Assembly: GCA_020747065.1 (NCBI GenBank)
Contig: JAGMVK010000017.1
Coordinates: forward strand, 1,054,001 to 1,118,000
Reading direction: 5' to 3'
Length of the DNA: 64,000 nucleotides
From: Cadophora sp. MPI-SDFR-AT-0126
Lineage: Eukaryota > Ascomycota > Leotiomycetes > Helotiales > Ploettnerulaceae
The position numbers were made by a program, and so were the translations under genes. The notes under the pieces were generated by a model. That model was not told where the DNA came from and did not search any database. It saw only the letters and a list, made by a program, of their open reading frames with translations. This document shows, in pieces, positions 23,572-35,882 of this stretch. How positions within the stretch are numbered: position 1 is the first letter of the stretch; every line of letters begins with the position of its first letter.

Positions 23572-25602
23572 ATGGAGTATCTCTGTCCGGAATGCAGGGC
23601 TGCTTTGTCATCATCATCATCATCATCATCGCAAGACTCTGATCTTGGACGTACCGTCAAGCGCGGAACGCGAGATATCGAGCTAATGCGCAACCGGGCC
23701 CGAAACTCTTGTAGAATTTGCTACATATTCCTCGAGGCGTATGAAAAAGACGGCGCGATTCGAAACCGGGCTGAACGAGATAAAGGGGTAGAATTTGCCT
23801 TGTACTGGAACGAGAGCCGATCGGCATTCGATAGGCTCTATATTGGACAGCTGTTTTCCCTGCACTTGTGGCCTGTGAAAGGTGAGGCACTGAAAAGGTT
23901 GAGCTGTAGGAGTAGTGCAAATTGCTTCATCTAATCTTTCTAAGAAATCTCCGGTCCACTTCCAAAAACCCCTCTTTCGAGAAAAACCTCATCCGCGGAA
24001 ACGTGGGAGTTTGTCACTTATTGTCTGCTGAACTGCTTAAACACCCATGTCAGTTGTTGTCTCGACGTGCCCGACTCAAACGCATTACCGACTAGACTTA
24101 TCGACGTCGGACATCACGAAGCGTATCACTTGCGCCTGGTAACGACTTCTGCTGCTGGCTTGAACACTAGCTCAGCGCGATATGTGACCTTGAGCCACCG
24201 TTGGGCTGTAAGCAATGTCACGAAGCTGCTCACATCGAACCTTGGATCCTACCAGGAAGAAATACCACTTCACACTCTACCGCAGACATTCAAGGAGGCG
24301 ATATCAGTGACTCGAAAGCTCGCCTGTCGTTACATCTGGATTGATTCACTGTGCATCATACAGGACTCAATAGAGGACTGGCAGAGAGAATCCTCGAAGA
24401 TGATGAATGTTTACAAGGGCGGCTTCGTAAACATAGCTGCGACTGCTGCTAGTTGGGGCGCTGATGCGTTATTTGTGGACAGGGACGAGTTATCGCTGTC
24501 TTCTTTTGTCGTTCCCGTCAGGATGGATGGCAAAAGACAGGATTATGTTTGCTTTCAAGCCGACTTGCTATACGAGCAACGTATCAAAGCACCGTTGAAT
24601 CGCAGAGGTTGGGTTCTTCAGGAGCGTCTGCTCAGTCCCCGCACAATATCCTTCAGCTCGCAGATCTCCTGGGAATGTCGAGAGCGTAACAGTTCAGAGA
24701 CGACTCCAGTAGGTCTGCCAGATGATTTCCATTTCCCCAATGAGGGCGAGTTTTTTAGCGCGTTCTGGCTGGCGGAAAAGCTTTCGGTGAAGTCCTTGTC
24801 GTCGTACACGGCAGAGCAGCTGTATGGTCTTTGGGAGTCAATAGTATCTGATTTTTCCTGCTGCATTCTTACGATGGACAATGATAAACTTCCCGCTATT
24901 TCGGGAGTTGTCAATGAATTCCTTCTGGTTTGGAACGATGAATATTTGAGCGGACTTTGGAAGAATGATCTAGTCTATGGCTTAGCATGGTACGTTGAAG
25001 AGAATAGGCAAGCCTCTGGGGAATTCGCACGTAGGTCATGCAATTATAGAGGTGAGTCCGCAAACAAATATCAACATAAAAGTGGGCTTATCAATTTCAC
25101 AGCACCGTCATGGTCATGGGCATCAGTTGATGGAATGATAAAATATCCACTTGCTACACGGTGTGGAGTTGCTGTTGTAAAAACCCTGGAGGCAGCAACA
25201 GTCTCGGAATCCGGTGATACAACTGGTAGAATCACCAGCGGTTGGGTCAGAGCAGAAGGAAAACTTATCCCGCTGCCAAAGGATCTTCCCAACGACATTT
25301 TCCATGGCGACCCAGGAGTTCAAACAGGCATCTGTTTGGACGACTATGCTGACCCCGTTTCTTGGGACCATCTTTTCCTCCTACCAATCTTGAGCCGCTG
25401 TTCACCTGAAGCAGAATTCACTGGGCTTATCATTACTCCTACAGAATCCGAGCATGGAGAATATAGGAGGGTAGGACTATTCAACCAGGTTGGATCCCAC
25501 GCCTTGGGAAATATCCCTGGACTTGAATGGGATTTTGAAACTCATGACTGGGTTTCGACAGAGTTCAAGACCCATTCACAAGTTATCATTACTATTGTCT
25601 AG
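23572..25602 (+). CDS. HET-domain (heterokaryon incompatibility) protein
   Basis: HET-domain proteins mediate allorecognition and related programmed cell death in ascomycetes, though most members have no tested role. Three exons: 23572-23881, 23945-25051 and 25103-25602, about 638 residues. Intron 1 (63 bp, GTGAGG...CTAAG, branch TCTAAT) keeps phase 1. Intron 2 (51 bp, GTGAGT...CACAG) has no stop and is a multiple of three, so the frame reads through it. Its removal creates YRAPSWSWASVDG, the signature near the C-terminus of this class. Other motifs are LCPECR near the start, a Ser run, TLPTRLIDVG-like linker residues, ARYVTLSHRWA, FKEAISVTRKL, YIWIDSLCIIQDS and GFVNIAATAASWG. The start ATG 23572 gives MEYLCPEC, the usual Cys-containing opening. 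No NACHT or repeat domain follows. Confidence 0.85.
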
Positions 25603-26475
25603 TAGTCAGACTAATATACTTACCAACATAAACGTTTCTCAGTCATCGTTATTGACAGCTGTAGTAAAAGATCAGCATTATACTACGCACTCGCTACGGT
25701 CTTAGAAATAATTCATGCTTTTGGCTCTCAAATCTCGACAATGGCGACGTAGAAATGTCATCTTCGCATGCCATGAACTAGGGCGTAAAGTAAGACGAAG
25801 TGCAAGCTGGAAGTGAGGAAAGAAAAAGGAAACCCCGGCTTGTCAGTCAGTCAGCTGTACAGCTTTTTTCCGTAGCGAAGCTAGCTGCATGAACATATTT
25901 GTGGGTATCTGAACTATACAAAGACCCATTAATGTCCCTCAGGTTTGCCTACGCTGGTCACCCCTCTAATTGTTCTTAGCTAATAAGAGAAGGGAAAGCC
26001 TTCCGTCCAGTATATATCAAGCTATTCATTTATTTGATTGTATATATAGTAGTTAAGTAGGTACGCAAGTATGCATGCTACGAGTTCAAGCTAGATACAT
26101 AGCAGTAGCAAATAGCAAAAAGCTAAGTAAGACATGACATATGCTACCAATTCCCATGCCAAGATATGCCTTAAATGAAAACAGACGCCCGGGAATGTTC
26201 GCGTACAATAGCATGATAAATGCGAATGCGTCCCTTCTCTCAGCCTTATGTCCTTCCCCTTCCCTTGCTTCCATTTCCTGTCCTTCCAATCCCCCGCAGA
26301 CCAAATCCCGTCACCTCCAGCTAGAGCTGTTGTGTATTTCCTTCCGCCCACCCATAGTCCGTACCCATCATCATTATCCGTATCTGATCCGTATCCATTC
26401 CGTTTCCCATCATCCATATCTCAATTTCCACATTATCCCCATCAATATCATCAAAACCCTCGCCAAACGAATCTC
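25603..26475. other. Intergenic region, convergent
   Basis: Between the 3' ends of the HET gene and the membrane-protein gene. AT-rich TATATA stretches near 26010-26060. Nothing coding that I can support. Confidence 0.55.
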
Positions 26476-27114
26476 TCACCTCCTCCCACTCGCCTTCCTT
26501 CCCCCAACAGCACCCCCATACGCCAAAGGATCCACAGTCCTATACCCACTCTCTCTCCTCTCCGTCTCCGCACTAACCCGCGTACTCTTCTTCCTCCTCG
26601 GCGGACTATGCTCCTCAATCACAACAACCTCATCACTTCCCCCTAAACTCCTACTCCTCTCCCTCCTCGTCTCCCTACTCTCCTCCACAATCACCCTCTC
26701 CACCCTACTCGGCTCCCGCACTATCCGCACAGGACTCGGCGCCCGTCGCACCTCCACGGTCTCGCTCGCCCGTCGCGTGTGTGTCGAGCCGTGGTGCGAC
26801 TTTCTTCGAGCCACGACGATGGATTCCGTGTATGAGGAGCGGGAGGATACGGTCCCGAACTGCATGCAGGTGTATATTAGCCAGAGGATGAGCAGGAAGC
26901 CGCCAACGGAGCCGAGGACGATGCCGACGACTGTTCCTGGTGCGGGCCCGTCGTTGATGTTGCCGTAGGTGGTGGGAACTATGCCGGGGGTGGATTGACG
27001 GATGTGGAGGAGAGTGCGTTTGCTTAATGTGTTGAGGTTTGAAGAGAGTGTGGTTGTTGTGCTTGTTGATGAGGAGCGTGAGAGGAGGGCGGTTGGTATT
27101 GGAATTGGTGCCAT
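26476..27114 (-). CDS. Single-pass membrane protein, Arg/Ser-rich cytosolic tail
   Basis: Uninterrupted frame of 212 residues from ATG 27114. A Ser/Thr-rich N-terminal part of about 55 residues (STSTTTTLSSN), then a Gly-rich approach and one hydrophobic segment at about 61-83 (GTVVGIVLGSVGGFLLILWL), followed by a basic, Arg/Ser/Glu-rich tail with RRKSHHGS, a PSPVRIVREPSRVERVIVEE-like charged region and a terminal YRTVDPLAYGG motif. The layout (short Ser/Thr-rich ectodomain, one transmembrane helix, charged tail) is common to small ascomycete plasma-membrane proteins. No signal peptide is clear. Function not recognised. Confidence 0.72.
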   Translation of the reverse strand: MAPIPIPTALLSRSSSTSTTTTLSSNLNTLSKRTLLHIRQSTPGIVPTTYGNINDGPAPGTVVGIVLGSVGGFLLILWLIYTCMQFGTVSSRSSYTESIVVARRKSHHGSTHTRRASETVEVRRAPSPVRIVREPSRVERVIVEESRETRRERSRSLGGSDEVVVIEEHSPPRRKKSTRVSAETERRESGYRTVDPLAYGGAVGGRKASGRR

Positions 27115-29900
27115 TACGTGCGGCGGGCGCGAGAGCGCTGCTCGCTGGTAGATTGGAAAGCGCGGATGCAGTATGCGATTCGATTCGATGCGCTGTAGAA
27201 TGTAGGAGGGTTCGATCTCGATAGAGATAGTGCAATTGATGCGCTACGCAGTGTTCGTCGATTGTTGTTTTGTTTATCTCCTTCCAAGTGTCCCCGGCTG
27301 GGCTTAGCTGGCTGGGATCAACGAGGGGAATCGAGCGGATCGCAGGCCCGAGCTTGAAACAGAGGATGCAGATGTCTCTTGCGGATTTGGCGGGGCTTCT
27401 CCTCTATGGTAAACCGCTGGAAGAAAGTTCGTACAATATCGTAGACAGGAATTGAATCGAATTGAAGTTCTGGGAACGAGCGACTAGAAGGTAGGATGGA
27501 GTAGAAGGTTGGAAGGTTGGTTGGTTGGATGGAAGGAGTGACATTCAAAACTAGGCAGAGTTGGTTTGGGATTGCAGCTTGAGCTCAACCGGGCGCATGT
27601 CCGAGGCTGCGTCGCGCTGTGGTGCATAAGCTCCAAAGCCTTGTTTCTGTTTCTGCAGCACAACAAAGCAACCTGCAGGCCTGCACCTTCAACCGTTCAA
27701 AAAGCAACGAAGAACTTGGTATTCCTCACAAGTACGATTTCGAAATGCGAACATCTATCTATGTGGGGGATATGAAAATCCCCCTCACTAGTAGTAAATC
27801 GAGGAGGTTGGGAAAGTCGTAATCCTGTCCGTCATCTTCGGCAAATTCTGTTAGGTGAAGCTTGTTCTGTTGATAATTACGGGAGGCTGGGAAACAGACA
27901 GTTGCTGGCGTGGAAACGGAACCATCGCGAAAGAGCACATGGAAATCCTGTTATGTCCGATAGGATGAGCTTGATGGAGTAGGCGACAGAGAAAGTTATA
28001 ATTGGGTTCTGTTATGAACTGTCGCAGGGATTGCTGACCTACCTGGTGAGGTTTTGGAGACGATGACGATGGGTTGCAGGTACTGGACAATACGCGAGGA
28101 TGTTTAATGCCAAGATTTGGAATGTTGACATTGACGTCGTCGTCGCTTGGATGGGAGGATATGAAGCTATTCAGACTTTGGATACATTCGCATTCTGGAC
28201 TCATCACATATACTCAGCTTGAAGCTGGACTTCACTCAGGCTTGGTGTGAATAAACGGACGAATGATTAATTGACAACTTCCCCGACATAGTTCAATGGA
28301 ACCACCACAAGGTGCTCTTTTCTTTACAATTCTTCAACATCTGAATGCTCTCTGCTTTAGCACCAGTATTTTGAATCCAAGTCTCCATTTTTCTCCTTTC
28401 CCTTCCAACACATGCCTTCCGTTAACCACAATGATAGAGTCTCTTAATTGTCTAACCAACTTAAAAGAAGCACACACACCTGTTTCACGTATCTCACCTC
28501 TGAAGAGGCACACACAACCATGAACCACAACATATCGAAACGTCTAAAACCCAACTGTCTCACCTCTCAGTCTTACCTGTCGATTCTTCCTGGGTACAGT
28601 CGACCTCGGAGGGAGACGAGATGGGGAGAGGAGGAAAAGAGACAGGAGGAAAAAAAAAGTAGCGGCAAAAGCACAAAACCCTGAAGGAAAGAATGGGATA
28701 GAGAGGACCGACTTGACACTTTCCATTGAAGGCCAAAGCTGTCAGAGTGGGTGGGAACATGAACTGATTTCTTAGGACAATTCAAAGCTTCGACGCTCCA
28801 GACCACAAGACCTAAACGAGGACATTTCGTCTGCTACGATAAAGATGCCATTGTACCTAGCGAGAGGGAAGACGGCATTGCGATATTGTCAAAGTATACC
28901 ACTCCGTACAGTTATAATTATTGGATTTCAATTACTTGTAATGGAGGTTCACCACGATGCACATGTGCTCTCAAGCCAAGAGTGCCCAATGGCCTGTGGT
29001 GAAAAATATGCCACCATCACCAAGTCCGGTCTTGGTAGTTTGGACTGGCAGACCCAGGCTTGATCGACTCAGCACCCTCCCACAACATTGGAAAACAGTT
29101 ATGAGAAAGATCCAGACGCGTTTGCGAGTTTTTCAAGGCATGATCCAGCAGGTCAAGAGATCGATGTTGCTAATGTTGAAAGTCAAAGAGTAAGGTAGAC
29201 AGCGAGCAGGAAGTTCACAGTCGCCAAAAAGAGGGGCAATTCTCTCGGCTCTCGGATTGGCGTTCAGTTCCTTGCTCAGCCACCCACAGTTGCGACGATA
29301 GGTGTGCCAGAGATATTTCCATTTCAACCTCGCAAAAACCTCACTCCTTTGACAAATATTCTCTTTTGAAAGCAAACAAATCAGCAGGTCATCCCCCTCA
29401 GTTTTATTCGAGATTCCATTCCAACAGCAAGGACGGATCAAAACGAGATCGAGGGATACCAGTAACCAGAACCGGACTCTCGGGAACGCCTATCGGGTTC
29501 AGCTCGCCTTCTAGAACCTCGCCCTCGCCCTCGCCTCGAATACCTGGACGCAAACTCACTAGCACGAGCCATAAGAAATAAGAACGAACTACAGTCATCA
29601 AGTGGCTCTGCCCTCCTTCGTATTGCCGTCATTGCTTGCGACGACTCCCTTTCCGCACCTTCCTTTACATCCTTTCCTTTTCTCATTCGACCTCGTACTG
29701 GGATTTCTTTGGGATACGGTTTTCTAATTCCAACCAACAATCGACTGTGATCGCAACCACATTCGACAAGGCTTGTGACCGGAGATCTGTACAAAGGATC
29801 CTCAACACCACACCACACATTTCAATAGATACAGGGACACTTAGACCCAGTGCCAGGCATCGTAACTTCTACTACCTCGGAATACTACACAAAGTTCAAA
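27115..29900. other. Long intergenic region, divergent promoters
   Basis: About 2.8 kb between the membrane-protein gene (minus) and the CYSTM-type gene (plus). The open frames present are short with no recognisable domains. GGTTGGTTGGTTGGATGG simple sequence lies at about 27507-27530. The final 400 bp are pyrimidine-rich and probably carry the promoter and 5' leader of the CYSTM-type gene. Confidence 0.55.
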
Positions 29901-30443
29901 ATGTCGCAACAGAAATACGATCCTCCAGCAGGGCCTCCACCCCCAGCTGTACGTTCCCCTTCTCTCCCCTCCTGCACTCAGTGTCCCCCTTCCGATCCAT
30001 CATACACAATTGGAATTCGAACAAAGCATACTAACAACAACCAACAGTACGGTTCCGACGCCGGCTCCAACTTCCAATCCCCCGCACCCGCCCACATCGC
30101 CCCCCAAGGCACCGGCCAGCAATCCGACTACTACAACGCCTCTCCCGCCCAAAACTACTCGCAACACGGCTTCCCACCAAACGGCCAATACCCAAACCAA
30201 GATCCGTACGCGCAGCAAGGCGGTCCGCAGCAATGGGGCCAGCAACAAGGAGGGTATTATCAGCAGGGTCCGCAGATGGGATATGCGCCTCAAGGACAGT
30301 ACGGACCGGGTGGGTATGGACAGGGTGGGTATCCCCAGGGTCAGTATGTTGATCAAAGGGGTAGAGGGGGTGCGAGTGAGGGGCTGCTAGGGGGTTGTTT
30401 GGCTGCGCTGGCTTGTTGTTGTTGTTTGGACGTGTTGTTTTAG
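29901..30443 (+). CDS. Pro/Gln/Gly-rich protein with cysteine-rich C-terminal tail (CYSTM-like)
   Basis: Two exons, 29901-29948 and 30048-30443, with a 99-bp intron (GTACGT; branch ACTAAC; acceptor CAACAG), phase 0, 147 residues. The N-terminal 110 residues are hydrophilic and repeat-like (QGGYYQQGPQMGYAPQGQYG). The last 20 residues, LLGGCLAALACCCCLDVLF, match the CYSTM pattern of a Cys-rich transmembrane tail, found in small stress-associated membrane proteins of plants and fungi and likely palmitoylated. The start at 29901 is the first ATG whose short exon reads MSQQKYDPPAGPPPPA. Confidence 0.82.
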   Translation: MSQQKYDPPAGPPPPAVRSPSLPSCTQCPPSDPSYTIGIRTKHTNNNQQYGSDAGSNFQSPAPAHIAPQGTGQQSDYYNASPAQNYSQHGFPPNGQYPNQDPYAQQGGPQQWGQQQGGYYQQGPQMGYAPQGQYGPGGYGQGGYPQGQYVDQRGRGGASEGLLGGCLAALACCCCLDVLF

Positions 30444-31473
30444 GGGGCCGAAGAGAACGAAGGGAAGGATAATATAGAGGATTGATGGACAGCAGTGGGG
30501 ATTTGGGGTACAAAAGGTGGTGGAAGGGAGCGGAATGGAAAGGGAAATGGGAAAGATGATTTGGGAGAGAGGTTGGAGGAATAAGTCTTTTAATGCGGCG
30601 GCTGCAAGGTGCATATATTTTGCTTTCGGGTTCGAGGCGAATCATAACTGCTGCGTATGTGTATATCCGAAGAAGCAGTGGGTGGAGGAAGGCAGAGAAC
30701 GAAGGACTGCTTTGTGACGTTGGGCTGGCTGGACCGTCTTTACTTATCTACAGGTTTCGCTAACTTCATACGTCTCCTTTCTCAGAAGTATCACGGTGGA
30801 AGTTCCGATGAGGAATAGCATGGAGTTGTGTCTGCCTTTTGTAGTAAATTGTAATACAAGTTCTTATCATCATACACTTCTGCATTTTGTCTTGGTCAAA
30901 ATTGGGCAGCTTAAAAAGTCTTGAAGACTGGTGCGGGCTGAAGGCTGTTGGGCTCCATAGTATCAAAGTCGAAGACCATCTACAACGTTGAGCTTGAATA
31001 CTTGGTATTTGCTCACTCTTTTCCATAAATTGCACTCTGCTATTTCACAGGTTAGAGTTTCTCAAGTGCTGTGCTGCCGTTTTCAACAAGGCTGACAGGC
31101 GCTGCAACCCTGTTCGCCACGTTATGGCTAATGACATGCAGATCAAATCGATTTGTGACCGGGCGACAGACCGACAACGCCAGAATCAAGTCCCATCTCC
31201 AGCTTCTCTACTGACTTACACATTCTGTCATTTCCCAACGGCCTCAAGTCCCTGCCAACGATTCATCATCTTCACTAGTAACGCATAGTGAATAAGCAAG
31301 TCCAACTTGACTTGTCTGTCTCCTGCACGGCGGCAAGCTACATAACTTTCCTCGAGAATCCAGGACCCCACTTCTACCCTGCACAACATCTGTGACATCC
31401 GTTCAAATCGTCGAAGCACCGCATCCGTCTTTGGTATTTGCAGTTTTGGAAGGATATCTGAAGGGATTTCAAC
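30444..31473. other. Intergenic region upstream of RAD6
   Basis: 3' flank of the CYSTM-type gene, then the RAD6 promoter and leader. No coding frame with family resemblance. Confidence 0.6.
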
Positions 31474-32144
31474 ATGTCTACAGCAGCTCGTCGTCGTCTC
31501 ATGAGAGATTTCAAGGTTCGTGGCGGTCGGGATTGGGATTTGGATCCAGATGCTGGGTTACTGACACAATGTTCTACAGCGCATGCAAACGGATCCTCCG
31601 GCTGGTGTATCTGCAAGTCCTGTCGCTGATAACGTTATGCAATGGTGAGTATGTCAGGTTTGCTGAGCCCGGCAAGAGGTGTCGAGGCGGAAAGATTGGA
31701 AAGGAGCTGGACAAATGCTAACCAATCCCTTCAAACAGGAACGCAGTTATTATCGGCCCAGCAGATACTCCTTTTGAAGATGGTACCTTTCGACTAGTCA
31801 TGCAATTCGAGGAACAATATCCAAATAAACCACCCGCGGTCAAGTTCATCAGCCAGATGTTCCATCCTAACGTCTACGCCACTGGGGAGTTGTGCTTGGA
31901 TATCCTGCAGAACAGATGGAGTCCTACGTATGATGTCGCCGCAGTTCTCACGAGTATTCAAAGGTACGACTACACATGATATATTGATTAATGAAAGTCT
32001 GGGCCCTGCTAACATCGCAGTCTGCTAAACGATCCCAATACCTCCTCCCCCGCCAACGTCGAAGCATCGAACCTCTACAAAGACAACCGCAAGGAATACA
32101 CAAAGCGGGTCAAGGAATCTGTAGAGAAGAGCTGGGAAGACTGA
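31474..32144 (+). CDS. rad6: Ubiquitin-conjugating enzyme E2 RAD6/UBC2
   Basis: E2 enzyme that works with Rad18 in PCNA ubiquitylation during post-replication repair, with Bre1 in histone H2B ubiquitylation, and with Ubr1 in N-degron turnover. Four exons: 31474-31515, 31580-31644, 31739-31963 and 32021-32144. Introns are 64, 94 and 57 bp with GT-AG ends and matching phases, giving 151 residues, the length usual for filamentous fungi and fission yeast (no acidic tail). Key sequence: [14 protein letters not shown] at the start, [16 protein letters not shown], the HPN motif ([17 protein letters not shown]) with the active-site Cys in [25 protein letters not shown], and the terminal [13 protein letters not shown]. 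It lies 780 bp upstream of the kinesin gene on the same strand. Confidence 0.96.
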
Positions 32145-32923
32145 AGATGGAAGCAACACAATCATATTGGGAATACCCGGTCCAAGTTGTAGGCATTACG
32201 AGACATTGATAATGGCGGGGTTCTGGCGTTTCCGGCGACGGTGAACTTTTGATGCTGCTCTACAATACCGGCTGAGACTGAACTGTCTATTTGCTTCGCT
32301 TCTGGGTTATGGAGAGGGAGTAAATTCTAGGCAGCTGGGTCATCCTGCATAGCAGAGCGGTCATTTAGCGTTTGTTATTACATGAATCCAGATATTGTTC
32401 CCTTACACGGTTTTGTTTCGTTTCTGCTGGGCGTGGGTGAGAGTCTGGGAGTCTGAGGAATGCCGGTAACAATGCGGATGTGAACCCCTCCCAAGACCTG
32501 ATCCAGATGAAAACATCCCGTACTACTCCCTCCCTTTAAATTTCCAATTCCCATCCATCTCCGGCTCAATAAAACAATTTATCAAATCCTCACTCCAAGC
32601 AGGCATCTTCCTGGCTACTGTAACGTGATCGCAGTGCATTGCATTGCATCGGGCAAATTAGCTGGCTGCCCTGCTCCGGCACGCCCACGCGAAATCTTGA
32701 ACCTACGCGAACCAGCAAGTGTGTCAACAACCTCCTTATCGACCTGACAGGCCCCCCAAACGTCACCTCGCACGACAGCGCAGCAGATCCGACCAGAGCA
32801 AGAGAGCAGGAATCCCGACCGACACCACGCCTGCGTCTGCATCACCACCACAACTCGGCCTGCGAGCATCAGCTCTGGCACATATGATCGTTCCTGGATA
32901 GCAACAGCCTCGACTCGCGCATC
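32145..32923. other. Intergenic region between RAD6 and kinesin
   Basis: RAD6 3' flank and kinesin promoter. A GCATTGCATT direct repeat lies at about 32635-32648. Nothing coding supported. Confidence 0.55.
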
Positions 32924-35882
32924 ATGTCGAACAGCATCAAGGTGGTTGCGCGGTTCAGGCCGCAGAACCGCATCGAGGTTGCAGAAGGCGGGCAGCCTAT
33001 TGTTGAGTTCGAGACCGAAGACACATGTCGGCTGGACGTATGTATTCCTGTGCATGTCTAGGGAGACTCTGCTGATAATATATGGATAGTCCAAAGAGGC
33101 CACCGGGTCTTTTACCTTCGACCGCGTGTTTGACATGAACTCGCGGCAGAAAGACGTCTTCGATTTCTCCATCAAGTCTACCGTCGATGACATCCTCAAC
33201 GGCTACAATGGCACGGTCTTCGCATACGGCCAGACGGGTGCGGGAAAGTCGTATACCATGATGGGAACGGATATGGATGACCCTGAGGGCAGAGGTGTGA
33301 TCCCCCGGATCGTGGAGCAGATATTTGCCAGTATATTGGCCAGTCCTGGGACCATCGAATACACCGTGCGGGTCAGCTATATGGAAATCTACATGGAGCG
33401 TATTAGGGATCTGCTGGCACCGCACAATGATAACCTGCCGGTGCACGAGGAGAAGAATAGGGGTGTTTATGTTAAGGGCCTGCTGGAGATATATGTCTCG
33501 AGTGTCCAGGAGGTCTACGAGGTTATGCGAAGGGGTGGGAACTCGAGAGCTGTTGCTGCTACCAACATGAACGCTGAATCCTCGCGGTCACACTCCATCT
33601 TCGTCATTACCATCACGCAGAAGAACGTCGAGACGGGCTCAGCCAAGAGTGGACAACTCTTCCTGGTCGATTTGGCTGGTAGTGAGAAGGTCGGCAAGAC
33701 TGGTGCTAGCGGACAGACTCTCGAGGAAGCCAAGAAGATCAACAAGAGTTTAAGCGCCCTCGGAATGGTCATCAATAACCTGACGGATGGAAAATCGTCG
33801 CATATCCCTTACCGAGACTCGAAACTTACTCGGATTCTGCAGGAGAGTTTAGGAGGAAACAGTCGGACCACGCTTATCATCAACTGCTCACCTAGTAGCT
33901 ACAACGATGCGGAAACTTTGAGTACGCTGCGTTTTGGTATGCGGGCGAAGGCGATCAAGAATAAGGCCAAGATCAATGCGGAGATCAGTCCTGCAGAACT
34001 CAAGGCGCTGCTTAAGAAGGCGCAATCACAGGTTACTACTTTTGAAACCTACGTGCAGACGCTGGATGCCGAAGTCCAACAATGGAGAGCTGGAGAGGCT
34101 GTGCCGAAGGAGAAATGGGCAGCTCCTCTGGAAATTGCTGGGATCACAAAGGCGAAAGCACAACCGGCGAGACCTTCAACGCCGTCAAGACTTACGGCTG
34201 AGAGTCGAGCAGAGACGCCTGCTATTTCTGAACGATCTGCCACACCCAGTTTACCCATCGACAAGGATGAAAGGGAGGAATTCTTACGGCGCGAGAATGA
34301 ATTACAAGATCAGATCGCCGAGAAGGAATCCCAGATATCTGCCGTTGAGAAACAATTGCGGGACACGAAAGAAGAGTTGGCATACCTCAAGGAGCGAGAT
34401 ACCAAAGGAAACCGCGAAAATGAGAAATTGACAGGCGAAGTGAACGAATTCAAGATGCAGATAGAACGATTATCGTTCGAGAGCAAGGAGGCGCAAATTA
34501 CCATGGATGGACTCAAAGAGGCCAATGCTGAATTGACAGCCGAATTGGATGAAGTCAAGCAACAGCTTTTGGATGTCAAGATGTCGGCGAAGGAGACTAG
34601 CGCCGTTTTGGATGAGAAGGAAAAGAAGAAGGCGGAGAAGATGGCTAAGATGATGGCTGGCTTTGATCTTGGTGGAGATGTCTTCAGTGACAATGAGCGC
34701 TCCATCAAAAAGGTCATTGAGCAGGTGGATGCTCTCCATGAGCAATCTTCTGCTGGAGAAGCCATTGCCCCAGACGAGTTGGAGTCTATCAAGGCTGCAT
34801 TAGTCGAAACACAAGGCATTGTCCGACAAGCAGAGCTGTCTCTGTACGGCACTCCCTCGGATGATACGAACGCCAAGCGAAGAGAGGAGCTCGAGCAACG
34901 TCTTGAAGCTGTCGAGCGCGAGTATGAAGATCTTCTCGAGAGGAACCTCAGCGACGCCGATGTCGAGGAAGTCAAGCAACGACTTGCCCAGGCATACTCC
35001 AACAAGCAAGATGTGCAGACATCGCTAGTTGAAGGCCTGAAAGCAGATCTCGCCCAGAAGTCAGCCGAGATTCAAAAATTCAAGACTGTAAACGAAGACC
35101 TCCAACGCAAAGTCAAAGCAGGCGGTGTCCCAAATGGCGCTGGTGGCATGGCAAACGGCAAGACCGTGCAGCAACAAATTGCCGAATTCGACGTCATGAA
35201 GAAGAGTCTGATGCGCGATCTCCAAAACCGCTGTGAGCGCGTAGTCGAGCTCGAAATCTCACTCGACGAGACGAGAGAGCAATACAACAACGTGCTTCGC
35301 TCATCTAACAACCGGGCTCAACAGAAGAAAATGGCTTTCTTGGAGCGTAACCTGGAGCAACTTACTCATGTGCAGCGCCAGCTTGTGGAGCAAAATGGCA
35401 GTCTGAAGAAGGAGGTTGCTATTGCGGAGAGAAAACTCATCGCTAGGAACGAGAGGATACAATCCCTCGAGTCGCTGCTTCAGGACTCTCAGGAGAAATT
35501 GACGGCGGCAAATCATAGGTATGTTCTCCTTGCCACTTTTCACCATTCCTATCTTCTCCCTCTTGTCCTTCTGTCTTGGAATATTCACATACTGATCAAT
35601 CAACCCAGATTCGAAGCCCAACTCACCGCCGTAAAAGAGCGCCTGGAAGCGGCCAAGTCCGGCTCAACACGCGGGCTCGGCTCCCCTACCAACGGAGGCT
35701 TCTCCTTCGGCGGCGCCGGCTCACGTATCGCGAAACCGCTCAGAGGAGGCGGTGCGGAGACGGGCAACGGGAGTGTGATTACTGGTGGCGGTGGTGTCAA
35801 CCCTGCTATTAGTGGGTTGCAGAATGAGGCGAGTGGGAATGCGGGGAAGAGGTCGAGTTGGTTCTTTTCGGGGCAGAAGTAG
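32924..35882 (+). CDS. kinA: Conventional kinesin heavy chain (kinesin-1)
   Basis: Plus-end-directed microtubule motor for vesicle, dynein and nuclear transport in hyphae. Three exons: 32924-33037, 33090-35518 and 35609-35882, 938 residues. Intron 1 is 52 bp. Intron 2 (90 bp, GTATGT...CCCAG) is stop-free and in frame, and splicing restores ANHRFEAQLTAVKERLEAA. Motor domain about 1-330: GQTGAGKSYTMMG (P-loop), NAESSRSHSIF (switch I), LVDLAGSEKVGKTGASG (switch II) and HIPYRDSKLTRILQESLGG. Neck and stalk coiled coils follow to about residue 850. The C-terminal globular tail is Gly-rich (GGFSFGGAGSRIAKPLRGGG), with the basic region used for autoinhibition and cargo in fungal kinesin-1. Length and layout match fungal conventional kinesins, which need no light chains. 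The symbol follows Aspergillus naming. Confidence 0.94.

Noticed and set aside
26141..26968. 275-residue plus-strand frame opposite the membrane-protein gene
   Set aside because: Pro/Ser/Leu-rich reading of the antisense strand. The minus-strand frame has the coherent membrane-protein layout.
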